Source: a virus. From it: DNA of 28,981 nt. Positions 15,276 to 22,977 of this stretch are shown in pieces. The translations under genes and the position numbers were made by a program. The stretch's first letter is position 1. Every line of letters begins with the position of its first letter. The notes below the pieces were generated by a model, which was not told where the DNA came from, searched no databases, and worked only from the letters and a program-made list of their open reading frames with translations. The stretch lies in the IMG/VR virus record IMGVR_UViG_3300017697_000071, positions 1 to 28,981 of that record. The stretch is one strand, 5' to 3'.

Positions 15276-15284
15276 TCAAATAAC
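15271..15284. repeat. Palindrome at the end of the Sak4-like gene
   Basis: GTTATTCAAATAAC is a perfect 6-bp inverted repeat with a 2-nt centre spanning the stop codon of the 350-aa ATPase gene. It could be an operator half of the adjacent regulatory region or part of transcript end formation. It is short, so chance is possible. Confidence 0.3.
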
Positions 15285-16328
15285 ACCGTCCCGTAGTTCG
15301 GGTAGACCATACCATTGGGCATCCTCTCCCTTCTTCGTGACAAAGTAAAGTCGCTCTTGGTTGAGTAGGTTCGGATTGGTCTTCTGCTTGAAGAACTCAG
15401 CCGTATACCTCACTTCTCCTGTGAGTGAACCGTCAGTGTTACGCACAGGCTTACCACTCACCCAAATGATTTGAAACATGTCTTTGTTACCGCTCTTTTC
15501 CCAAGCGAACTTCCAACCGTTATGACCGATTTTACCCTCTTTGTCCTCTTTGAGGTGGGTTTCCCAGTATACATCGACACCGAGTCGGTTCAACTTTTGA
15601 CAGATAGCAGTCAGTTGCTTGAAACGAGTAGAACGGATGTTCCAGTTCCAGCCAATCTCAGCGTTGAGTTTAGCGTGGCTCGCCTCGACAGCATCAGTAG
15701 CCTTCATGTCAAGGTCGTAGATTTTCATACATGTGATACACATCTCATCGAATTGGTCGACACCAGTGACGATGAATGACTTCAAGAGTCGCCCTTCAAA
15801 TCCGGGCTGTGCTTGACGCTCTGCATATTCCATAGCGAACTTACCAGTCTCCATTACACGGTTGTAACTTTCAAGGTAGTTGTAAGCGGTTTTGTCTTCT
15901 TGTTGCATCACCCACGGAGAGAATATCCGGAAGGAAGGGTCATCACGATAGTGAGCCTGCTTGCAGGACAGTCCGCCGTTGTCGTGGTCTACTACAATGG
16001 CAATGCCTTCGGGCCACTTATGCTTATGCGCATCGAATGCAAGGCCAGTCTTACCCGTTCCTTCGTGTCCGACCAGCGCACACATAACATGGCTTGGTTC
16101 GATGTCGGGCTTTTCGCCCTGTGAAACCATCTCTGCTTGAAGCATAGGGAAACGGCTGATAAAGTCCTTCGATGTAACTTGGACCTCTACAGGTTTCGCT
16201 ACTTCTGTGTTGACTGCGACAGGCGTTTCCACTACAGCGGCAGGTTGAGCCACCGGTATTTCGGGGACTCTCAAAGCCTCGTTGTTCTGCGTATCGTTCC
16301 CTTCTGCTAATGCGTCCCAGCCACTCAT
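15276..16328 (-). CDS. RecA/RadA-like P-loop ATPase (Sak4-like recombinase)
   Basis: 350-residue single-domain ATPase. Walker A is GHEGTGKT (residues 87-94); Walker B is the strand SFIVTGVDQFDEM with D191. A strand VVDHDNGG follows the first helix, and LGVDVYWETHLKED carries the histidine strand usual in RecA-fold proteins. The N-terminal 55 residues are Ala/Val/Pro/Glu-rich and probably disordered. This matches phage Sak4-type single-strand annealing/recombination ATPases and short RadA homologues. It overlaps the putative SSB gene by ATGA (16325-16328), and Sak4-type proteins usually work with a cognate SSB. Role: strand annealing or exchange during viral replication and repair. The RecA-like fold is certain; the Sak4 subfamily is likely. 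Confidence 0.8.
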   Translation of the reverse strand: MSGWDALAEGNDTQNNEALRVPEIPVAQPAAVVETPVAVNTEVAKPVEVQVTSKDFISRFPMLQAEMVSQGEKPDIEPSHVMCALVGHEGTGKTGLAFDAHKHKWPEGIAIVVDHDNGGLSCKQAHYRDDPSFRIFSPWVMQQEDKTAYNYLESYNRVMETGKFAMEYAERQAQPGFEGRLLKSFIVTGVDQFDEMCITCMKIYDLDMKATDAVEASHAKLNAEIGWNWNIRSTRFKQLTAICQKLNRLGVDVYWETHLKEDKEGKIGHNGWKFAWEKSGNKDMFQIIWVSGKPVRNTDGSLTGEVRYTAEFFKQKTNPNLLNQERLYFVTKKGEDAQWYGLPELRDGVI

Positions 16329-17575
16329 TGCCCATCACCCTTGAATTGATTCAAACTTGTATCACCGCTACCACCCGCAGGGCGAGCAGTTCGGTGAGGA
16401 ATGTAAACGCCGAGTGCTGACATACTGGCCTGCATCTCGTTGTTGTATGGACGCAACTTCAAGCGACCGACAACAATGACATTGGTCTTTTCATTGTAAG
16501 GGCGGAGATTACCGTTCGCATCTGTGTATTCAAACACTTTGTCTCGGTCATGCATAGTGCCCGAAACCCAAACGGTTACAGGGTCCACGCCTTGTCGGTA
16601 GATGTTGAGTCGGTAAGAGCGACCTGTAGGGTCATACTCGCTGTCCATTGGTTCCTTGTTGAGGAATGTGACATAGCCACTTGTTACTACAATTGGATTG
16701 AGTGTCATACCGCTCTTGGTCGTGATTTTACGCTCCGGATGTGCGTCGATGAGGCCACCGAGGTCAACATACTCGTTATGCATTTTAGTGTTGACAAGAA
16801 GTCGCTCAGCACTGAACGCTTTTCGGAGGTTTTCCGGTAGCCATTCGTCTGTATATTCGGCAGTCTCGTGAAAGTTGTTGTTCGTGTAAAGGATGTCTTG
16901 TCCTTTCTTGGTAGGCTCAATGACGCTGATTCGACATGCGGTCCAGTTCGTGTAGTTGGCCTCCATAGCCTTACCTTGTAGACTGACTTTCCACATTTGA
17001 ATGTCGCCGCCACCTTCTCTTGAACCCAAGAAGTAAACAGCCTTGCTGAAACTTGTAGGTGCAATTGGCTGACGCTTGCCGTCTCGTGTATTGAGTAGGC
17101 ACAGAATCATGTCGTCGTGTTCAAATCCAAACCAAGGTAACTCGCTACCGTTGACTCGTTCGTCTGTAGGCTCACCGTTGATGCACCATTTACCTTCTTT
17201 CGCAGTAAGGATTCCGACATGGCCTCCATCAATTGCTTGGTCTCGGTTGTTACGGAACATGTTCATTGCCTTGTCATGCGCTCCTTTTCGGTTGTCTCTT
17301 GGTTCGTCTTCTGTTCCTACAAACATACCTGTGTATTTCACTGTGTCACGCTGTCGTCCACTGCTTGCGTTTCTTGTTTCAATTACAAATTGCTCGGACC
17401 ATTGGCTCAAGTAAAACGGGTCTTCGTTCAGTGATTGTTCAACAAGGAACTCGGCCTTCAACCAAGCGTTAAACTGGTTTGCGGCCTCTCCTACATCAAT
17501 TCCCATTTTCTCTGCATACCCACTGAGCCTTTCGACTACATCTGCGGGATAACTTTTGTTTTCGTTTTCATTCAT
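16325..17575 (-). CDS. Putative single-stranded DNA-binding (RPA-like) protein, 416 aa
   Basis: No enzymatic motif is visible. The protein is beta-rich. The C-terminal third (NPIVVTSGYVTFLNKEP, GRSYRLNIYR, PVTVWVSGTM, NVIVVGRLKLRP) has the strand-turn pattern of an OB fold. The end is Gly/Asp-rich (GGSGDTSLNQFKGDGQ) like the flexible acidic tails of SSBs. An earlier block (HVGILTAKEGKWCINGEP, FGFEHDDMILCLLNTRDGKRQP) may be another OB domain. It sits between RFC and the Sak4-like ATPase and shares ATGA with the latter. That is where a viral SSB/RPA is often found, and no other SSB occurs in the window. The SSB role is inference; the gene itself is certain. Confidence 0.6.
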   Translation of the reverse strand: MNENENKSYPADVVERLSGYAEKMGIDVGEAANQFNAWLKAEFLVEQSLNEDPFYLSQWSEQFVIETRNASSGRQRDTVKYTGMFVGTEDEPRDNRKGAHDKAMNMFRNNRDQAIDGGHVGILTAKEGKWCINGEPTDERVNGSELPWFGFEHDDMILCLLNTRDGKRQPIAPTSFSKAVYFLGSREGGGDIQMWKVSLQGKAMEANYTNWTACRISVIEPTKKGQDILYTNNNFHETAEYTDEWLPENLRKAFSAERLLVNTKMHNEYVDLGGLIDAHPERKITTKSGMTLNPIVVTSGYVTFLNKEPMDSEYDPTGRSYRLNIYRQGVDPVTVWVSGTMHDRDKVFEYTDANGNLRPYNEKTNVIVVGRLKLRPYNNEMQASMSALGVYIPHRTARPAGGSGDTSLNQFKGDGQ

Positions 17576-17579
17576 TTTT

Positions 17580-18521
17580 TTATTCCTCCATATTTTTTCT
17601 TAGTCTTGCGACAAAATACTCAACAAATGACGCATCATCATCTACCCACTGAGGGGACAGGATGACAAATTCGCCATATGTGAGCATGAAATCATACCAA
17701 TCATCAGCACTCTCCATGAGAGGCTTGGCACGATAGCGGAGACCTTGTAGGACTCCGAAGCGTGTTTGACCGGACTCTAAGGCTTGGGTCAAAAACGCCG
17801 ATAGTTTGGGGAAATCATTCCCCATGAGATTGAGAGCGGCTTTGTTGAGATAACTTGTATCTCTCTTAATGCTCTCTTTGAGTGCGTCGGGTTCTGTTGG
17901 TAACCCGTCGATAATGTCAATGGCTTGTCTTAGCGAGCCACCTGTGAACTTGATAAGTTGCGGCAAGAACTGTTTCCACTCTTGCGGCAGTTGCTCTTGG
18001 TCTATGATATATTCAAGACGAGCAGTATTGTTATGGTCTATACCCTTGAAGAAGAATGTGAGACAGCGGTCTCTAATTGCAGTGTGGATGGGTGCTATGT
18101 CATTAGCGGTGAGGATGAACACAGTAGTAGAGTGGCTCTCCTCCATGGTTTGACGCAGTGCCTTTTGAGCAGGAGCAGTGAAACTTTCAAATTCATCCAA
18201 GAACTCTATGCGTCGACTGACACCGAGACCCTTCTGTTTACTGATACCTTTGAGTTCACGAGCCGAGTCGATTCCTCTGTCATCACTCGCATTGGTAACT
18301 CTAAAGTTCACAGGGTCGAAGAACTCACCGAGCATGTCCTTTGCCAATGCATATGCCGCACTGGTCTTACCGACACCCGGTGGACCGACGATGAGGATGT
18401 TTGAAGGGCATGTATCAATCGTCCAAGTCTTTGCTGACTTAGCGAAGTCTACACAGCCTACCAAATCATCTAAGGTAGTCGGTCGGTATTTCTCTCTCAA
18501 GTTCATAATTATCTGCTCCAT
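17580..18521 (-). CDS. Clamp loader ATPase (RFC small-subunit-like)
   Basis: AAA+ ATPase that would load PCNA. Motifs, numbered from the ATG at 18521: NLREKYRPTTLDDLVG (7-22, the RFC box), Walker A VGPPGVGKTSAA (45-56), NASDDRGID (77-85), Walker B RIEFLDEFE (104-112), sensor 1 FILTAND (135-141), IRDRC (149-153) in place of the canonical SRC arginine-finger motif, and GGSLRQAIDIIDG as sensor 2. At 313 residues it matches RFC small subunits. A second in-frame ATG at 18506 has GGAG 9 nt upstream and begins MNLREKYRP, closer to the usual RFC start. The ATG at 18521 lies inside the shared promoter element and would fit leaderless translation. No RFC large subunit is present in the window. Confidence 0.93.
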   Translation of the reverse strand: MEQIIMNLREKYRPTTLDDLVGCVDFAKSAKTWTIDTCPSNILIVGPPGVGKTSAAYALAKDMLGEFFDPVNFRVTNASDDRGIDSARELKGISKQKGLGVSRRIEFLDEFESFTAPAQKALRQTMEESHSTTVFILTANDIAPIHTAIRDRCLTFFFKGIDHNNTARLEYIIDQEQLPQEWKQFLPQLIKFTGGSLRQAIDIIDGLPTEPDALKESIKRDTSYLNKAALNLMGNDFPKLSAFLTQALESGQTRFGVLQGLRYRAKPLMESADDWYDFMLTYGEFVILSPQWVDDDASFVEYFVARLRKNMEE

Positions 18522-18549
18522 TTCCTTTATTGTCTTATTATAAGGGTTC
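18518..18549 (-). promoter_or_regulatory. Shared 32-bp promoter-like element, copy A (RFC gene)
   Basis: On the minus strand it contains the palindromic TATA core CTTATAATAAG preceded by GAACC (possible BRE) and followed by an A-rich tract ending GGAAATGG. It is identical over 32 bases to copy B and has one mismatch to copy C. It lies 4 nt downstream of the stop of the ligase-like gene and immediately before the RFC start. The distance from the TATA core places transcription start at or near the first ATG of RFC. Confidence 0.75.
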
Positions 18550-18553
18550 GCCC

Positions 18554-20005
18554 TTAGCCACTCATTTCTATGAGGTCTGTCAACTGTGATACATCGCTAT
18601 ATCCAAGTCCATCGTCAAGGTAGTGAACCTCTGCCTTTTGCAAGGACAGTTCGGTTAAGGAGAACTCGTTGAGTTCTACAACTACTACCATAGCATACTC
18701 GTCGACAGGTAACCAGTCCTGTCCAGCGAGTATACCTTGATGAGCGAGCCGCTGACGCATGTGCTGAGCAACGGTCACTGTTAATTGTTCCTGCCCTACC
18801 TCGTAGGTTTCAAACCCATCCAGTGCTGACAGGCGAACATGTGTCTCAAACTGCTCGTCTCGCTTGACAGCAGTGACGAGTAGGTTGATGTGGAATGCGT
18901 CTTTGAGTATAGCCCAGCCTCCGTCGCCTCCAAGTTTAATTGGACCGGCATCGACAAAGCGTAACTTCTCACCTTCATCCAGTGTCTCAAGCATATTGCT
19001 GAAATCTGTAGAGAGGGGTACAAACTTACCGGACTTGACCGGAACGGTCAACTGTAACTTACTAAGCGTATCAGCCCTTTCGCTGTAGTTCGACTTGTAA
19101 ATATCCCAGTCATCATCCAATGCGAATATGTCTGTGACATACTTCACTTGTATACCGTCTACCTCGACTTCAAGAATACATTCTTGTTCGATAGGTATGT
19201 TCAGTGCCTTACCCATCATCTGTTTATGGCGGTTGTAAAGCACTCCTTTGAAAGTCCCCTTTGGGAACTCGGTGATGTGTAGGTAACGCCTTGAGCCCGA
19301 CACTACATCTGCGTAGACATCGGCTGGCGTGGTGAGTTTGTCCCACGCTCTATAGACCGGGCCAAGGAAAGCCTGTCCCGGTTGCATAGTGCGCACCTCT
19401 ATGTCTTCTGTGTTGACAAATAACCGCTGAATTATTTCAGTCGGTGTCATCGTTTGGAGCATGATATTGATTGATTGGAGGCTCTGTGCTCTCCCTTCGG
19501 TAGCGTATGAAACGATTTGTAGGAAACGATTGACAGGCATCGGTGGCCTTTCATCAGTCGCTCTACCCCAAAACAAGAGTGCTTCTCTCTCATTCATTTT
19601 GCTGGCAATTTTGAAGAAGCCCTCGTCTCTTATCCTCGACATGAGATTGAGAGCCTGCTTGACTGTCATCCCTTCGCCTCCGTATTCGGATGACTCAAGT
19701 GCAAGCATAGGCACGATTGGCTTACCTGCTAATGACTCATCCCATACAAGGGGAGAGATGGATAGTTTGAGACAGACATCATCACGCAGTTCACGGAATG
19801 ATATGAGTTGCCTTGGGTATTTTGAATACTCCGGATAGAACATGTCAATCAGTTGACTGCTATCGTCAATGGAGTTCTTGACTCCCTCTCGGATGATGTC
19901 AACGATTTGCCTAAAATACTTGGAGCGTTCTTCGGCATCGGTCATGTAGTTCCGATACAGGTTACGCAACTTCTCTGCGATGGTTGCCGCCTCAGCCAGT
20001 AACAT
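18554..20005 (-). CDS. ATP-dependent DNA ligase-like protein lacking the catalytic lysine (tentative)
   Basis: 483 residues, the length of archaeal or viral ATP-dependent DNA ligases. The layout also resembles them. A helical N-terminal domain comes first (LISFRELRDDVCLKL, GEGMTVKQALNLMSRIRDEG, an EREALLFWGRA segment). A linker MQPGQAFLGPVYRAW then stands where ligases have a 'PG-x-P-x-PMLA' element. VYADVVSGSRRYLH follows where motif I (K-x-D-G-x-R) should be. YVTDIFALDDDW with a later SER is like motif IIIa, and DGGWAILKD is near motif IV. A beta-rich C-terminal part could be an OB domain. The nucleotide-accepting Lys is replaced (Val at about 234) and the motif IV Glu-Gly is lost. If the homology is real, this is a non-catalytic ligase fold. 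Otherwise it is an unrecognised replication-associated protein. It overlaps the PC4-like gene by 14 nt. Confidence 0.4.
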   Translation of the reverse strand: MLLAEAATIAEKLRNLYRNYMTDAEERSKYFRQIVDIIREGVKNSIDDSSQLIDMFYPEYSKYPRQLISFRELRDDVCLKLSISPLVWDESLAGKPIVPMLALESSEYGGEGMTVKQALNLMSRIRDEGFFKIASKMNEREALLFWGRATDERPPMPVNRFLQIVSYATEGRAQSLQSINIMLQTMTPTEIIQRLFVNTEDIEVRTMQPGQAFLGPVYRAWDKLTTPADVYADVVSGSRRYLHITEFPKGTFKGVLYNRHKQMMGKALNIPIEQECILEVEVDGIQVKYVTDIFALDDDWDIYKSNYSERADTLSKLQLTVPVKSGKFVPLSTDFSNMLETLDEGEKLRFVDAGPIKLGGDGGWAILKDAFHINLLVTAVKRDEQFETHVRLSALDGFETYEVGQEQLTVTVAQHMRQRLAHQGILAGQDWLPVDEYAMVVVVELNEFSLTELSLQKAEVHYLDDGLGYSDVSQLTDLIEMSG

Positions 20006-20267
20006 CTGTTTCCCTCAGTTCATCGAGGGCATGTTGGATTGCTTTGGCAAGTGTGCTCGCATCCTCAAGTGTAAGTCTCACGCCCTCTCTCGTGAAACCT
20101 TCTCCCTTGGGGTGTTCGATAGTGCGCCGTGTGCGTATGTCGATTTTGGCAGGAGCATTACCTACTGGTGTAGATACACTCATGACAACCTCGGCCTTAC
20201 CTTTCCACTTGGATGAGGTGTTGGGCACACGCCACTTGATTACTTGGTCGAAGCCTCGCATACTCAT
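19992..20267 (-). CDS. PC4-like ssDNA-binding/transcription coactivator-type protein, 91 aa
   Basis: I start it at ATG 20267 (MSMRGFDQVIKWRVP) in an ATGA overlap with the upstream gene; a longer in-frame extension to 20363 merely reads through the coding region of that gene. The protein has basic beta strands (KWKGKAEVVMSVS, AKIDIRTRRTIEHP) and then GFTREGVRLTLEDASTLAKAIQHALDEL. This resembles the PC4/YdbC pattern of 'vDIR...GxxLt-x-eq-x-L-x-x-ai' ending in a helix. Such proteins bind ssDNA as dimers and act in transcription or replication. Similarity is at motif level only. It could instead be an unrelated small DNA-binding protein. Confidence 0.5.
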   Translation of the reverse strand: MSMRGFDQVIKWRVPNTSSKWKGKAEVVMSVSTPVGNAPAKIDIRTRRTIEHPKGEGFTREGVRLTLEDASTLAKAIQHALDELRETDVTG

Positions 20268-21019
20268 TCCTCTTCTTGCGAAAGGTATGTCTCTTCGACC
20301 ATGACAACTGCCCCTCTTACATGAGGTGGTAGTAGATGACCGTTGAATATAGTGCCAGTGCAAAGTATATTGACATTAGTTGGGCTACCATTAACACCGT
20401 TGACGGCATCCATGTGCTCAATGATTTCGGGACGGCTCAGTGCAGTCAGCCTGTATTCATAGGCAGGGTCCGTAGCAGGGTCATCAGCGCATGTATAAAC
20501 AAGCATTGCATCGTCACCTGCAAGGAGTCCGTAGTCATAGGGTTCCAGCGGAATAGTCTTGTCACACACAGGGCATGATACAACAACAGACCACTGCTCG
20601 ACCATCTCCCTCTCTCCTGTGGGTAGAATCATTTCTTCATCACCGTCATGCGTCCACTTACCTTCTTCAAGCGGGAACGCCGACAGAGGTGTTTCGCATT
20701 CACATTTCCAATTCTGTGCCATCTCTTGGCGAAGCATCATCTCTTGCATGTGTTGTTCTTGAGGCGAGAGATGCTGAACATCCTTGAGTTGGACTTTGCT
20801 CTCGTCTACCTCCCAGCCTACACCTTCAATCAAGAGTCGCATACGGATTCTTGCTTGGGCACTGGTCGGGTTGTTCTCTTGAGAGATGAGAGACAGTTTG
20901 GTCTCTCCCTCTTTCACATACGAGAGACCAAGACCAGCCGGTTGCCAAAGGCCACCGTCTCGTAGTCGCTCAAGTATCATGCGTGCGCTTTCTTCGGGGT
21001 TCATTTCTTCTTCATTCAT
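20264..21019 (-). CDS. Cys-rich hypothetical protein, 251 aa
   Basis: No family recognised. The start lies in a coupled junction with a 40-aa gene; the end is ATGA-coupled to the PC4-like gene. The N-terminus is acidic (MNEEEMNPEESARMILERLRDGG). A long helix rich in Met and Gln follows (LSPQEQHMQEMMLRQEMAQNW). It leads into two cysteine pairs, CEC (about 124-126) and CPVC (about 161-164), that could make one zinc site. The C-terminal region has Cys near YTCADDPAT and NILCTGTIF. The product ends QEEE. Neighbours suggest a replication or transcription accessory. Confidence 0.6.
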   Translation of the reverse strand: MNEEEMNPEESARMILERLRDGGLWQPAGLGLSYVKEGETKLSLISQENNPTSAQARIRMRLLIEGVGWEVDESKVQLKDVQHLSPQEQHMQEMMLRQEMAQNWKCECETPLSAFPLEEGKWTHDGDEEMILPTGEREMVEQWSVVVSCPVCDKTIPLEPYDYGLLAGDDAMLVYTCADDPATDPAYEYRLTALSRPEIIEHMDAVNGVNGSPTNVNILCTGTIFNGHLLPPHVRGAVVMVEETYLSQEEE

Positions 21020-21134
21020 TTTTCTTCATCTCTTTTTCTTTTAGAAACCATTCATAGAACAAATCTATTCTTTCTCTTTGTGATTCACGGGTTATGATGT
21101 AGTATAATTCTCTATACATTCCTTCAAACTTCAT
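21012..21134 (-). CDS. Small charged helical protein, 40 aa
   Basis: Short gene filling the gap between the DUF932 gene and the 251-aa gene. GAGGTGA, overlapping the stop of the DUF932 gene, is its ribosome-binding site 7 nt before the ATG at 21134. Its TGA lies inside the first codons of the next gene. The product begins MKFEGMYRELYYIITRESQR and ends in Lys/Glu-rich helix. It has no cysteines or known motif. Gene-like features are the good ribosome-binding site and coupling on both sides. Confidence 0.6.
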   Translation of the reverse strand: MKFEGMYRELYYIITRESQRERIDLFYEWFLKEKEMKKNE

Positions 21135-21145
21135 TCTTCTTCACC

Positions 21146-22657
21146 TCAATGCAGGATTTGACTGAACATAGGGACATTGCTCAACTGTGCTTCGATGGAT
21201 AGTCCGGCTACGCTCTTCTCAGTGATACCGCCAAGTACCTTATGCACTTTGCCGAGTCGCTCTGTGAGAGTAGAGAAGTTGAGAGTTGAACCTTTGAGGG
21301 TCGTCTCGCCATCAGTCCATACCGGTTTATGCGTCATCGCTCCGGTGAGGATATTGTATACATGGTAGAGTGAGCCTTCGTCTTGTTGGTCGACTGCCAC
21401 CCAAGACTCGCTACGGTTTGTCCAACCTTGTCCCATGACTCGCCACATGTGCCCTCGTGTAATCGAAGCCACATTACCTGTGTCATCACGCTTGATGACC
21501 GGCTTAGTAATCAATCCTTTCTTCTCACAGATAGTCATGAGTTTTTCAAAGACATCACGGTTGACTTGAATGTCCTTCATGGATTCTGTTACGAGGATTT
21601 CCCGTGCCGCCGCTTCAATCACGCTCATGATTTGTCCTGCCAACTTGTCAAAGTCGAAGTTACCAAGGACACCCTTCGTGTGCTTGAGGCTCATGAGTTT
21701 CGCTGAGTCTCCCATGACTTGTCCGTTCTCGCAAACGAGGCGTTCTGCTACAGCCTGCACCTTGAATGCTGACGAGCCGTCAAGACTGTTGTAGATAGCG
21801 ATACCGATTCGGTAGTCGCCGTTGTTCTTGAAACCACGACGAGTCCAACCCTTACCAAGAGAGGACTCCGCTTGTTCCCAGTCAACATTGCTGGTGACAT
21901 CTACAAATAATGCTGAACGCTTTCCTTCATCCCAAGCAATCACTTGAGCAGGCCATCCTTTTTCAGCGGCCATGTTGAGAATTGGTCGGTAACCCTTTGC
22001 ATATGGCATAGGGTAGTAAGAGGAACTGAATGTCCCAAGGTAAGCCCCAGCGGGTCGCTTGTCATTTGCATACACTGGGTTGAATATGTGATACGCAACT
22101 GGCGAACCGGCATTGTCGTTGACTCGTGCTACTGTAGCACCAGCATTACCTTCTTCGTGCATGACAAAGGCAGGCTTACGCACTGGTTCAAAGTCCCAGT
22201 TGATGCTCTCGACTTTCTTACGGCCACCGGAGAACAGCATGTTGTCGAATGGTTCATCGGCCATGACAAACTCTTCTTGCCCGTCGTTGCCAACCACTGA
22301 TACAACTGGTGCTTGGATGTTGGGCTCAGTCCACATAGGCACTTCGTCCAATGCTTCTTCGACCAATCCGTTCGGTATGTCTTCGTTGTTTTCCAAAGCA
22401 CCAACGATGCTTAGGTGTTCATCTGTTACATGCAACGGTGCAAAGTTGACCGTCACGGTCCGATACAATGCCAGTCCTCTGTCGCTGTTATCTGTTCGCA
22501 CGAGTAGTGCTACTCTGTCGTTTGAGATGCGCTCAAATCGGGCCACCATTGTTCTTGGTAGTCGAATGCTGTTGACACCCATCAACGATGGGTATTCCAT
22601 TTCAACCAAGTTCGGTGTGCTCTGCGTTATTTTTCCTATCAATACTATGTCGTCCAT
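21146..22657 (-). CDS. DUF932 family protein, 503 aa
   Basis: Matches the phage/plasmid DUF932 family in its middle: PAGAYLGTFSSSYYPMPYAKGYRPILNM, DYRIGIAIYNSLDGSSAFKVQAV and AERLVCENGQVMG, the last being the family's conserved 'R-L-V-C-x-N-G' segment. A helical C-terminal half follows. The N-terminal 110 residues (MDDIVLIGKITQSTPNLVEMEYPSL...) look like a separate small beta domain joined by an acidic linker. The molecular role of DUF932 proteins is not established; they are frequent on mobile elements and in large phages. The gene is the second one after promoter copy B and starts 2 nt after the 60-aa gene's stop. Confidence 0.75.
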   Translation of the reverse strand: MDDIVLIGKITQSTPNLVEMEYPSLMGVNSIRLPRTMVARFERISNDRVALLVRTDNSDRGLALYRTVTVNFAPLHVTDEHLSIVGALENNEDIPNGLVEEALDEVPMWTEPNIQAPVVSVVGNDGQEEFVMADEPFDNMLFSGGRKKVESINWDFEPVRKPAFVMHEEGNAGATVARVNDNAGSPVAYHIFNPVYANDKRPAGAYLGTFSSSYYPMPYAKGYRPILNMAAEKGWPAQVIAWDEGKRSALFVDVTSNVDWEQAESSLGKGWTRRGFKNNGDYRIGIAIYNSLDGSSAFKVQAVAERLVCENGQVMGDSAKLMSLKHTKGVLGNFDFDKLAGQIMSVIEAAAREILVTESMKDIQVNRDVFEKLMTICEKKGLITKPVIKRDDTGNVASITRGHMWRVMGQGWTNRSESWVAVDQQDEGSLYHVYNILTGAMTHKPVWTDGETTLKGSTLNFSTLTERLGKVHKVLGGITEKSVAGLSIEAQLSNVPMFSQILH

Positions 22658-22659
22658 AT

Positions 22660-22842
22660 TTATTCCTGTCCTTTTTTCTTTTCTTTACTTAATGCTTCTA
22701 ATACTTCGTTGTTGTATTCTTCACTCAACGCTTCATAAACACCAGCGACCCTCATGATTGTTATCATAGGTATTTTCTCCAGTATTTCTAAAAGTTTAGC
22801 GTCAAACATTTCATCAGTTATCCATTTGTATTCTTCGTCCAT
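22660..22842 (-). CDS. Small hypothetical protein, 60 aa
   Basis: I start it at ATG 22842 (MDEEYKWITDEMFD), preceded by AAAGAGGAATAAAT. An upstream TTG frame extension covers only Lys/Asn/Gln-rich leader. The protein is helical and acidic (AKLLEILEKIPMITIMRVAGVYEALSEEYNNEVLEAL) with a basic end. The VYEALSEEYNNEVLE element occurs in small proteins of many phages and plasmids, but no function is known to me. First gene after promoter copy B, with an A-rich leader of about 55 nt. Confidence 0.6.
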   Translation of the reverse strand: MDEEYKWITDEMFDAKLLEILEKIPMITIMRVAGVYEALSEEYNNEVLEALSKEKKKGQE

Positions 22843-22896
22843 ATTTATTCCTCTTTGTTTGTTTTTATATTTGTTTTGCTTGTTTCCCAAAACCAG

Positions 22897-22928
22897 CCAT
22901 TTCCTTTATTGTCTTATTATAAGGGTTC
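22897..22928. promoter_or_regulatory. Shared 32-bp promoter-like element, copy B, probably bidirectional
   Basis: Identical over 32 bases to copy A. It lies between the leftward 60-aa gene and the rightward kinase-like gene. Its core CTTATAATAAG is nearly self-complementary, so TBP could recruit polymerase in both directions. On the plus strand the core at 22913-22923 would put a start near 22944, about 34 nt before the kinase ATG. Confidence 0.7.
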
Positions 22929-22953
22929 AGCCTCAGTCTAAGGAAAGTGATAT

Positions 22954-22973
22954 TACGCATCATGTTATGCGTA
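22954..22973 (+). promoter_or_regulatory. Hairpin just before the kinase-like gene start
   Basis: TACGCAT (22954-22960) and ATGCGTA (22967-22973) form a perfect 7-bp stem with a 6-nt loop, ending 4 nt before the ATG at 22978. A ribosome-binding-site-like AGGAAAGTGA (22941-22950) lies upstream, so folding would bring it near the start codon. It could also be a DNA operator. Confidence 0.55.
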
Positions 22974-22977
22974 GGGT

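Noticed and set aside
20268-20363. N-terminal extension of the PC4-like gene
   Set aside because: It lies within the coding region of the 251-aa gene in another frame, and the ATGA junction at 20267 gives a better start.
22113-22757. Long plus-strand ORF (214 codons) opposite the DUF932 gene
   Set aside because: It is a shadow of the minus-strand gene: Ser/Thr/Pro-rich translation, no ribosome-binding site, and it runs across a gene boundary.
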